This document shows, piece by piece, positions 26,879 through 33,534 of a DNA stretch of 43,173 nucleotides. Below the pieces are notes generated by a model. That model had not been told where the DNA came from. It was given only the letters and a program-made list of their open reading frames with translations, and searched no databases. The stretch comes from Candidatus Woesearchaeota archaeon (GTDB lineage Archaea; Nanobdellota; Nanobdellia; Woesearchaeales; JACPIF01), in NCBI GenBank assembly GCA_016188215.1, contig JACPIF010000010.1, positions 1 to 43,173 on the forward strand, written 5' to 3'. Both the position numbers and the translations under genes were made by a program. How positions within the stretch are numbered: position 1 is the stretch's first letter; every line of letters starts with the position of its first letter.

Positions 26879-27102
26879 CTTGTGCGGAAAAACTTGCAGT
26901 GCTTTAAATATTTTATCGTTTACTACGCAGTGATATATCCCGCAAAAAATCCCCTCCACAGATTTTTCATGCATCTAAATTGAAAATTTTGTGGAAAATT
27001 CCCGGGGAACTGCAAATATGGGGCATCTAAATCCTCGTCGGAGAATTTGGTTCAATGAAATAAAAATTCAACAAATAAAAAGGTTTAAATACTAGTTATC
27101 CT

Positions 27103-27369
27103 ATGATTCATTATAGTCAAAGTAGTCAAAGCACAAAATTCCAAAGGAATTTTTGCCCCTGGATTTCCAAGGAAAAAACAAAGATGATTGCAGCAGTTCA
27201 TCATTCATCAGCAAAAAAATCTTCAGCAGAGCCACTTTCTGCGGTGCAATGCAGCACTTCTGAAATCCCAATCCTAACTAGAAAAATTTCTAAAGAAAAA
27301 ATCAAAATAAAGAAAATGAATGCATTTTCTGATTTTGAAACAAGTAAAATAAAAAGATTTAAATATTAA
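27103..27369 (+). CDS. Doubtful ORF, 88 aa
   Basis: A Lys/Ser-rich reading frame with internal repeats (ISKEKTKM and ISKEKIKIKKM). It may be a leader region of the arginine decarboxylase gene rather than a protein gene. TTTAAATA lies about 20 bases upstream, which is a little short for a leaderless start. A nearly identical AT-rich block (AATAAAAAG-TTTAAATA type) stands at both ends, near 27075-27096 and 27346-27366. From 26879 to 27102 I see only this promoter-like block and a direct repeat of GCATCTAAAT (near 26970 and 27023). Confidence 0.25.
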   Translation: MIHYSQSSQSTKFQRNFCPWISKEKTKMIAAVHHSSAKKSSAEPLSAVQCSTSEIPILTRKISKEKIKIKKMNAFSDFETSKIKRFKY

Positions 27370-27399
27370 ACTTATTATTAAATAAAAAGAAAAACAAAA

Positions 27400-28074
27400 A
27401 TGACTCAACAAGGGTTTAAAGTAAAAGCAAGAAATCAATATCCAAAAGCGGCACAGCAAACAATAATAGCAAATGAGGCTTCATTACAGGAAGCTTTGCT
27501 TTCTAAAAGCTATAATATTAGCATAAAGAGGCAAAAGCAGCTGATTGTGGGATGCAGGATTCCAAGAAAATTCTTCTGGACCTCAGGCATTGGAGAGAGC
27601 GATATAACCATACATGCAGGCTCTTATCACCTTGCCTTAAAGGAGGCAGGCATTGAGCGTTATAATATAATGGTATATTCTTCCATCATGCCTTCTATTG
27701 CGGAAGAAAGCACTAAACCTGCTTCTGACGAAATCCCGCACGGCTCAGTAATGGAGACTATCATGGCCGTGTCAAGCGGCGAGAAGGGCAAGAGGCTGAC
27801 TGCAGGAATTATCTACGGCTGGCTCTATCACAAGATAACTGGCAAGAGGCATGGAGGCCTGGTATGCGAGTACAGCGGAAATGAGACTGAGGAAAATGCC
27901 CAAAAGGGCCTTCGTGCAAGCCTTAAAGAGCTGTACACAAACGGCTTTTCCGAGGAATTTGATATAAAAGATATTAGGATGGAGAGCAGAAGCTTTGTCC
28001 CAAAGAAAAAGTTCGGGACAGCCATGGTCGTAATTGGTTTTAAGGATTATGTGTATCCTATAATCCAGGAATAG
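27400..28074 (+). CDS. pdaD: Pyruvoyl-dependent arginine decarboxylase
   Basis: Converts arginine to agmatine; the active pyruvoyl group arises by self-cleavage between two serines. The cleavage motif is seen as YSSIMP with Ser94-Ser95, and the later MVVIGFKDY region fits the C-terminal core. It is longer than the 165-residue Methanocaldococcus enzyme because of about 40 extra basic residues at the N-terminus. Agmatinase follows 75 bases downstream, so the two probably supply putrescine. A TTTAAATATTAAAC box A lies about 40 bases before the ATG. Confidence 0.9.
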   Translation: MTQQGFKVKARNQYPKAAQQTIIANEASLQEALLSKSYNISIKRQKQLIVGCRIPRKFFWTSGIGESDITIHAGSYHLALKEAGIERYNIMVYSSIMPSIAEESTKPASDEIPHGSVMETIMAVSSGEKGKRLTAGIIYGWLYHKITGKRHGGLVCEYSGNETEENAQKGLRASLKELYTNGFSEEFDIKDIRMESRSFVPKKKFGTAMVVIGFKDYVYPIIQE

Positions 28075-28083
28075 GAGACCAAT

Positions 28084-28113
28084 TCTAAAGTTTTAACATC
28101 TAAAGTTTTAACA
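28084..28113 (+). repeat. Perfect tandem repeat, 2 x 15 bases
   Basis: The unit TCTAAAGTTTTAACA occurs twice without a mismatch, just upstream of the agmatinase box A (TTTATATAA near 28122-28130). Placement before a promoter suggests an operator for the agmatinase gene, but it could be a simple duplication. Confidence 0.55.
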
Positions 28114-28149
28114 AATAGATTTTTATATAATCCTTCACTTTTTTGCTCC

Positions 28150-29109
28150 ATGGAAGACAATTTTGAAATTTATGGCGGCTCTAAAAAATCAAAGATTGTT
28201 GGAGCCATGAAAATGCATAGCATTTTCCTAGGACTTGATAATGAGTTTTCTGACTACAAGAAGGCTAAGGTCGCAGTCCTGCAAGTCCCTTATGAAGGAA
28301 CTGTGTCTTATGGCAAAGGAGCTTCCAAAGGCCCTGCTGCCATCATTGAAGCCTCAAAGAATATGGAGCTTTATGACGAGGAGCTTGATGAGAACTTCTC
28401 TACAATAGGGATTGCGACAATGCCTGCTACAAAAATAGGTGAAGACTCAAGGAAAACAGCTGAAAACGTGCATGCTGATACAGGAAAAGCGCTTGCTGAT
28501 GGAAAATTTCCTGTAATACTTGGAGGAGAGCATTCATTCAGCTGGGGAGCAGTAAAGGCATGCAAGGAGAAATATACTGATTTAAGCGTCCTTTACCTTG
28601 ATGCGCACGGAGATTTAAGGGAACGGTATGACGACAACAAGTACAGCCATGCCTGTGCCCTTAAGCGGATAGCTGATATTGTCGGCTACAAGTTTGTGCA
28701 TGTTGGCACTAGAAGCATGAGCGATGAGGAGGCTGAGCTTATCAAGGGAAACAGATTGCTAAAACAATTCCTCTTTGCAAAGGATATCGTGCCTGCCAAG
28801 GATGAGAAATGGATTGACAAGGCTGTTGCGCAGCTTTCCAGGAACGTGTACATATCAATAGATATTGACTGCATGGACTCAGGCATCATGCCGACTACAG
28901 GAACGCCTGAGCCTGGCGGGCTGAACTGGTATCACATTATACACCTTATGAGGAAGGCCTGCCAGAAGCGGAACGTGGTTGGCTTTGACATTGTTGAGTT
29001 GGCGCCCCGCGATGGCCATCATGCAACAGATTTCCTTGTGGCTAAGCTGGCTTATAAGATTATAGGGTATAAGTTCTTTGATAAGAAAAAGAGAAACGAT
29101 AGGCTTTAG
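28150..29109 (+). CDS. speB: Agmatinase (ureohydrolase family)
   Basis: Hydrolyses agmatine to putrescine and urea with a binuclear manganese centre. Metal motifs are complete: GGEHS (125-129), DAHGD (151-155) and SIDIDCMD (236-243), followed by TGTPEPGG. The Pro that usually follows the last metal Asp (DxDP) is Ser here (DCMDSG). 319 residues, typical length. The neighbouring arginine decarboxylase supports agmatinase over arginase. TATA box about 24 bases before the ATG. Confidence 0.93.
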   Translation: MEDNFEIYGGSKKSKIVGAMKMHSIFLGLDNEFSDYKKAKVAVLQVPYEGTVSYGKGASKGPAAIIEASKNMELYDEELDENFSTIGIATMPATKIGEDSRKTAENVHADTGKALADGKFPVILGGEHSFSWGAVKACKEKYTDLSVLYLDAHGDLRERYDDNKYSHACALKRIADIVGYKFVHVGTRSMSDEEAELIKGNRLLKQFLFAKDIVPAKDEKWIDKAVAQLSRNVYISIDIDCMDSGIMPTTGTPEPGGLNWYHIIHLMRKACQKRNVVGFDIVELAPRDGHHATDFLVAKLAYKIIGYKFFDKKKRNDRL

Positions 29110-29117
29110 GAGTCTAA

Positions 29118-29399
29118 ATGAAAACTGAATTTATTGATGTTTTCCATAATAGGATATTATTAACCAATAAGCGTTGGAAGCACATAATTAAAGAACATCC
29201 AGAAGTTGAGCCATATAGAAAGCTGATATCTGTAGTATTGAAACAGCCTGACTTAATTAAGATGAGCAAAAGACGTAAGAATACATTTTTATATTATCGC
29301 TACTACAATACTATCTATAACGGCAAATACATCTTGGCAGTAGCAAGAGTAAAAGAAAAACCAAGCTTATTAACCTGTTATTATAACAGATCGGATTAA
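29118..29399 (+). CDS. PBECR-like putative toxin nuclease
   Basis: 93 residues. The block NRILLTNKRWKHIIKEHPEVEPY followed by LKQPDLI and a late YYN is the pattern of small Barnase/EndoU/RelE-like (PBECR-type) domains seen in toxin-antitoxin pairs and phage proteins. A TAGGAG ribosome-binding site sits just before the ATG, 8 bases after speB ends, so it is cotranscribed with speB. The next gene, DUF2283, is a frequent partner. Catalysis is not proven from sequence. Confidence 0.65.
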   Translation: MKTEFIDVFHNRILLTNKRWKHIIKEHPEVEPYRKLISVVLKQPDLIKMSKRRKNTFLYYRYYNTIYNGKYILAVARVKEKPSLLTCYYNRSD

Positions 29400-29414
29400 G
29401 GAAGGAGAGACAAT

Positions 29415-29645
29415 ATGGAAAAAGGACTAAGATTTTCATTTGACAAGGAAGCAGATATACTAGACATATCTATAGGAAAACCAAAGAAAGCTATCTCAAG
29501 AGAAGTGAAAGATGACTTTTTTGTAAGAATTGATCCAAAAACTAGGAAAGTAGTAGGCTTCTCTATATTAAATTTTGAAAAATGGTTCAAAAGCGAAAAA
29601 GATGAGAAATTAGTGCCTATAAGGGCTGAATTTCTGTTAGGATGA
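29415..29645 (+). CDS. DUF2283 family protein, putative antitoxin
   Basis: 76 residues with the DUF2283 pattern FSFDKEADILDISIGKPKKAISREVKDDFFVRIDPKTRKVVGFSILNF compressed here to its key blocks: DKEADILDI, IDPKTRKVVGFSIL. A GGAAGGAGA site precedes the ATG. It follows the PBECR-like gene by 15 bases and ends 7 bases before the convergent DUF58 gene. Toxin first, antitoxin second is the reverse of the commonest order but not rare. Confidence 0.7.
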   Translation: MEKGLRFSFDKEADILDISIGKPKKAISREVKDDFFVRIDPKTRKVVGFSILNFEKWFKSEKDEKLVPIRAEFLLG

Positions 29646-29652
29646 GTTCTTC

Positions 29653-30507
29653 TCATTCAGCCAAAATCGTATAGAAAGCGTCAAACAAAGGCGTGTCGGT
29701 AGTCACCTGGTGATAGCTGATGCCCAGCTTTATGCAGGCCTCCTGGAGCTTCCGCGAGTGCTCGTCCAGCTTCTGGATGTACCCCTGCCGCAGCCTCTGG
29801 CTGATATACACTCTGAGGTTGTCCTTTGTCTCAGAATCCCTGAGCGTGTAATCACCTTCAAACTTCAGCTCTTTCTCAAGAGGATCAAGCACATGGATGA
29901 CCTTAATCTCGTGGTCTCCAAGATAGTTTAATGTCTCAATGGCGTCCTCTGTCTTGAACAGGAAGTCAGAGATGAGCACTATCAATGCCCGGCTGCCTAT
30001 CAGCTTCTTGTACTGGAACACTGAATCCTTGATGTTGGAAGGTCCTTTCGGCTTGGTATTGTTGAGCATATACACCATGTTCATGACCTGCGACACTCCC
30101 CTTTGGGCAGGCAATATCTCAATCTTCTCAGAAAATGTTGCATACTGCACCTTTTCGTTTTCCCGGGCTGCAAGATACGCAAAACCGATGCCGAGCATGG
30201 CAGCATAGTCAAACTTCTTGACCTTGTCGCCGAAATTCATGCTGTCAGAACTGTCTATAAGGACATGTACTGTAAGATTCTTCTCCTCCTCGTAGTTCTT
30301 TATGTAGAGGTCATCGGTCCTGGCATAGACTTTCCAGTCAATATTCCTTATATCATCGCCAGGGGAGTAAATCCGGTGGTCTGCGAACGCAAGCCCTTTC
30401 CCCAGCCTGGTGGACTTCTTAGGGCCCGACAGCGTGGAAGTCACCCGTTTCCTTACAATTAAGCTGAACTTGTTCAGCTGGTTCAGGAAATCTGTTTCAA
30501 TAGCCAT
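29653..30507 (-). CDS. DUF58 domain protein with vWA fold
   Basis: 284 residues. The DUF58 signature (YSPGDDIRNIDWKVYAR) is followed by a vWA metal site, LIDSSDSM. Proteins of this type act with MoxR AAA ATPases as a chaperone-like unit that assembles or activates surface and metal-containing proteins. It is the last gene of the minus-strand operon, preceded in that direction by moxR and structured element copy 2. No membrane helix is seen, so it works in the cytoplasm. Confidence 0.9.
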   Translation of the reverse strand: MAIETDFLNQLNKFSLIVRKRVTSTLSGPKKSTRLGKGLAFADHRIYSPGDDIRNIDWKVYARTDDLYIKNYEEEKNLTVHVLIDSSDSMNFGDKVKKFDYAAMLGIGFAYLAARENEKVQYATFSEKIEILPAQRGVSQVMNMVYMLNNTKPKGPSNIKDSVFQYKKLIGSRALIVLISDFLFKTEDAIETLNYLGDHEIKVIHVLDPLEKELKFEGDYTLRDSETKDNLRVYISQRLRQGYIQKLDEHSRKLQEACIKLGISYHQVTTDTPLFDAFYTILAE

Positions 30508-30561
30508 TTTGTGTGTTTGTTATTGCTGCTTCGTTCTTCTGCTTGATTTACTTTACTTAAC

Positions 30562-30700
30562 CTGCACTCGCCTGCTGCGCGGTTTGCGTTGGGAAACCCA
30601 ACGCACTGTGCAATGTCCCCGATTCTAGCTGTAGCCTTGTGGTTCGGGGACTGACGTCACCCTGGAGCCGAGATTTATCTCGCCGACGACCCATGCTCAG
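30562..30700. repeat. Structured hairpin element, copy 2 (three hairpins)
   Basis: Between moxR and the DUF58 gene. Order on the plus strand: CTGCACTCGCCTGCTGCGCGG; hairpin I TGCGTTGGG/CCCAACGCA (30585-30593, 30597-30605); hairpin II GTCCCCGA/TCGGGGAC (30615-30622, 30644-30651) enclosing 21 bases; hairpin III CGAGA/TCTCG (30669-30682). TGCAC/GTGCA may close hairpin I. It aligns over most of its length with copy 3 at 31760. A T-rich tract follows on the plus strand (near 30701-30760). The whole gap 30508-30747 contains no ORF I can support. Confidence 0.68.
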
Positions 30701-30747
30701 TTTTAGTTAGTTTATCATCTTTTTTCCTTTTTCTTTTTACTTTCTCT

Positions 30748-31683
30748 TTACTTGTTCTTGGCAATCAAATCCTTGACAGCATCATCAGTGCTAAGTCCTT
30801 TCCTTTCCGCTTCAAATGTCAGTATTATTCTATGCCGAAGTACCGGATATGCCATGGCTTCAATGTCTTCCATCGCAACATGGTTCCTGCCTTTGATCAA
30901 TGCCCGTGCCTTGGCCGCCATTATCAATCCGATAGATGCCCTGGGGGATGCTCCGTATTGTATCAGTTCCTTATGCGCCCTGGTCGCAGTAACCAATTTG
31001 AGCGCCCGCTGCTTGATGTCATTTGCAATGGGGACTTCGCGTGTTATCTCCTGCATGGAGAGCACGTGATTCTTGTTCAATAATGCCTTGAGCCGGATTT
31101 CCTTCTGGTCAACTGCATACCGCTCAACAATCTCTTTCTCCTCTTCAACTGTTGGATAGCTCACCTTAATCTTAAGCAAAAAACGGTCTGACTGCGCTTC
31201 AGGGAGCGGATAGGTGCCTTCCTGCTCTATAGGATTCTGTGTAGCCAGGACAAAGAACGGCTGGTCAAGCTTGAAGGTCTGGGTGCCAACAGTAACCTGC
31301 TTCTCCTGCATTGCCTCAAGAAGAGCTGATTGCGTCTTGGGCGTTGCCCTGTTGATCTCGTCTGCAAGCACTATGTTCGCAAATACAGGGCCCTGCTGGA
31401 ACTTGAACTGACGTTTCCCGCCGGACTCTTCAATGATATACGTCCCGATGATATCCGAGGGCATTAAATCAGGCGTGTTCTGGATTCTGCTGAACTTGAG
31501 GTCCAGCAACTCGGCAATAGTCCTAACTGTCAAGGTCTTGGCAAGGCCAGGATAACCTTCCAGCAGCGCATTGCCATTGCAGAGAATCGCTATAAGCACC
31601 TGCTCTATAACCTCATTCTGGCCAACTACTACCTTGCCAACCTCCTTCATCAGAGCATCAAACGTCGGCTTGTAATTCTTCAT
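30748..31683 (-). CDS. MoxR family AAA+ ATPase
   Basis: 311 residues. Walker A is the MoxR form EGYPGLAKT near residue 38-46. Other AAA motifs are ADEINRATPKTQSALLEAMQE (Walker B region and sensor) and QNPIEQEGTYPLPEAQ. The C-terminal lid has GASPRASIGL. It works with vWA proteins: two membrane vWA genes and the DUF58 gene are in the same operon. A GGAGGTG ribosome-binding site stands 4 bases before the ATG, so this gene is translated from a leadered mRNA. Confidence 0.95.
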   Translation of the reverse strand: MKNYKPTFDALMKEVGKVVVGQNEVIEQVLIAILCNGNALLEGYPGLAKTLTVRTIAELLDLKFSRIQNTPDLMPSDIIGTYIIEESGGKRQFKFQQGPVFANIVLADEINRATPKTQSALLEAMQEKQVTVGTQTFKLDQPFFVLATQNPIEQEGTYPLPEAQSDRFLLKIKVSYPTVEEEKEIVERYAVDQKEIRLKALLNKNHVLSMQEITREVPIANDIKQRALKLVTATRAHKELIQYGASPRASIGLIMAAKARALIKGRNHVAMEDIEAMAYPVLRHRIILTFEAERKGLSTDDAVKDLIAKNK

Positions 31684-31759
31684 GTGACACCTCCTGTCCT
31701 TATTGTTTAATTGTTTTTGTTTGGTTAATTCCTATTTTACTACTCTTTGTTATAAAACT

Positions 31760-31890
31760 CTGCACTCGCCTGTTGCGCGGAAAGCGTTTGGTTCACCAAA
31801 CGCACTGTGCCAAAGTCCCCGTTTTTCGCTGTAAGCCATCTGTACGGGGACCACTCGCCCAGTCCAGCTCAGCTTGCTGAGCTGGTTCCC
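31760..31890. repeat. Structured hairpin element, copy 3 (three hairpins)
   Basis: Between the 31931 membrane gene and moxR. Plus-strand order: CTGCACTCGCCTGTTGCGCGG (differs from copy 2 by one base over this block); hairpin I GCGTTTGG/CCAAACGC (31784-31791, 31796-31803), where both arms change relative to copy 2; hairpin II GTCCCCGT/ACGGGGAC (31815-31822, 31844-31851); CACTCGCCCAG; hairpin III CCAGCTCA/TGAGCTGG (31864-31871, 31878-31885). A T-rich tract follows on the plus strand. Confidence 0.7.
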
Positions 31891-31930
31891 TCCTTATTAT
31901 TATTTTTTTAGCCATCTTTTTTAGCCATCT

Positions 31931-32740
31931 TTATTTTGCCTGCGCCAAATTCTTGAAATACTTCTTGATTAAATCTGTATTCTCTTTCGGGATATTCTCG
32001 TTGAATGACTCTGCTGCCTCGCAGCCTTCGGCGGTCTGGTAGCATAGCTCGCTGGGGAATGTGTCAATATCCTCCTCGCGGTCCTGGACATCCTGTAAAT
32101 TAAGCTCATATCCAGGGGTGTCAATGAGCACTTCAAGGGCATCAGAGCCTTTCCTGATGATGTTTGCATCCCCGCCCATTATTTCAGATGCCTCGCCAAA
32201 GCCTTCAATGCGTATAGGGCCGCGATTCACTTCCCGGTTTGCCTCCTGGTTCTTCTTGATATAATCAATGAGGGGATTCTCAAACAGCACCTTCTTGAAG
32301 TCAAGGTCAACCTGATACTGGGCAGCAACCACCAGGCTCATGCTCAGCAGGAGCGCAATCATGATTTTGTATGAAAAGGCAGCCATGTTGATGAAGGAAG
32401 ATGCTTCCACGTTCCGCAGCTCGCTTACGATATCCTCATGGAGCTCATTCACCACAGGATTCTCTTCTGTGATGTTGTCGGCAGCTGTCCGCAGCTTTTC
32501 CTTGAGCACTGGATATTTCTGCTCAACTGCCAGCAATTTGTTCCGGCTCATGCGGTGATGCAGAAGCACGACCAATGCAAAACTTGCGGGAATGAAGGCA
32601 AACAGCACACTTACACCTACGAATGTGAATACGGCGAAGAAAAGCAGGAATACAAGCAGCACGTCAAGCAGCGTCTCAAATAGGGCAAGCGCGTTCAGGA
32701 CGCTACGTATCTCCTGTATAACCCTTGTAAAGTATTTCAT
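31931..32740 (-). CDS. Membrane protein of the vWA/MoxR operon
   Basis: 269 residues. Two adjacent membrane helices near residues 25-60 and a third near 125-145. A charged cytoplasmic segment lies between the second and third helices, and an acidic tail of about 100 residues follows the third. I do not recognise a family. Its place between the coiled-coil gene and moxR suggests it is a membrane component of the same complex. Confidence 0.7.
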   Translation of the reverse strand: MKYFTRVIQEIRSVLNALALFETLLDVLLVFLLFFAVFTFVGVSVLFAFIPASFALVVLLHHRMSRNKLLAVEQKYPVLKEKLRTAADNITEENPVVNELHEDIVSELRNVEASSFINMAAFSYKIMIALLLSMSLVVAAQYQVDLDFKKVLFENPLIDYIKKNQEANREVNRGPIRIEGFGEASEIMGGDANIIRKGSDALEVLIDTPGYELNLQDVQDREEDIDTFPSELCYQTAEGCEAAESFNENIPKENTDLIKKYFKNLAQAK

Positions 32741-32771
32741 TGTAAATTCATAGCTTAATAGCTTTCATAGC

Positions 32772-33290
32772 TTAACAGCTCTTGCCTGCCTCCTCAGCAT
32801 CAACCAGTTTTGACCTGTCTTCCCAGCATTTTGCCTTGTCTTTCCACTCTTTCACAACCTTGTTCAGGCTGCTTATCTCGCTGTTGGCATCGTCCAATTG
32901 CGTCTTTACGTTGATTACATCAACCTCAAGCTTGCTCACTTCATTGCTCAATTCCAATATCTTCTGGTTCTTCTGCGAAACATCAGCCTGCAGCTTTACC
33001 TTGTCCACTTCAAGCTGATCCCTCTGGCCTTTGAGAACAGTATATTTTGTGCCAAGGTCCTGCTCCCGCTCCTCCTTTATCTGCAGCTGGAGGCTGGTCT
33101 GGTTGAGCGTGGAGCGCTCCAGGTTAAGCGCCTTGCTTACATCACCCAGCTCGGCAACCTTTGCCTTGTAATCCTTGGAGAGCTTGAGGTAGGTAGTCTG
33201 GTAATAGATGCTAAACCCTGTAAAGCCAACTAGCAGGGCAATTACAATAAGCATCAAGCCGAAATTAATGTTCTTTTTCATGAACGCCAT
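32772..33290 (-). CDS. Single-pass coiled-coil protein
   Basis: 172 residues: one N-terminal membrane helix (about 10-30) followed by a long coiled coil to the end. The ATG of MAFMKK is chosen because a near-perfect GAGGTTGAT ribosome-binding site lies 5 bases upstream; a TTG three codons earlier is possible. A TATATATAAA box A lies further upstream. The C-terminus has two cysteines (CWEDRS and SC). It may hold the vWA proteins and ATPase together at the membrane (inference). Confidence 0.7.
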   Translation of the reverse strand: MAFMKKNINFGLMLIVIALLVGFTGFSIYYQTTYLKLSKDYKAKVAELGDVSKALNLERSTLNQTSLQLQIKEEREQDLGTKYTVLKGQRDQLEVDKVKLQADVSQKNQKILELSNEVSKLEVDVINVKTQLDDANSEISSLNKVVKEWKDKAKCWEDRSKLVDAEEAGKSC

Positions 33291-33379
33291 TTCTATCAAC
33301 CTCTTTCCTGATGGTACTGGTTTATATATATTTTACTTAGCTTTGTGCTCGTTTTAAGGTATTAAACTTTCTAAATTGG

Positions 33380-33482
33380 ACTGCTGCTGCGAACTGCGCA
33401 GCGTATAAGTCCCCGATTCCAGCTTCCAAGCTTGCTGTTCGGGGACAGTTCACAGTCCAGCTCAGCTTTAGCTGGGCTGGTT
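33380..33482. repeat. Structured hairpin element, copy 4 (three hairpins)
   Basis: Between the vWA gene at 33535 and the coiled-coil gene. Hairpin I is short, GCTGC/GCAGC (33386-33402). Hairpin II is GTCCCCGA/TCGGGGAC (33409-33416, 33439-33446), enclosing 22 bases. Hairpin III is CCAGCTCAGC/GCTGGGCTGG (33457-33466, 33471-33480) with one G-T pair. CAGTCCAGCTCAGCTT is shared exactly with copy 3. The gap 33291-33534 has no supported ORF. Confidence 0.68.
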
Positions 33483-33534
33483 TCCTGCTCATTTCTAGTT
33501 TTTTAACTGTTTTAGTCATCTCCATATCGCATTC

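Noticed and set aside
26140-33482. Structured elements as SRP RNA, RNase P RNA, CRISPR or simple terminators
   Set aside because: No SRP Alu/S-domain or RNase P core motifs, no regular spacer-repeat pattern, and too many conserved hairpins for a plain oligo-T terminator. H/ACA guide RNA was considered but I could not place a consistent K-turn and ACA box.
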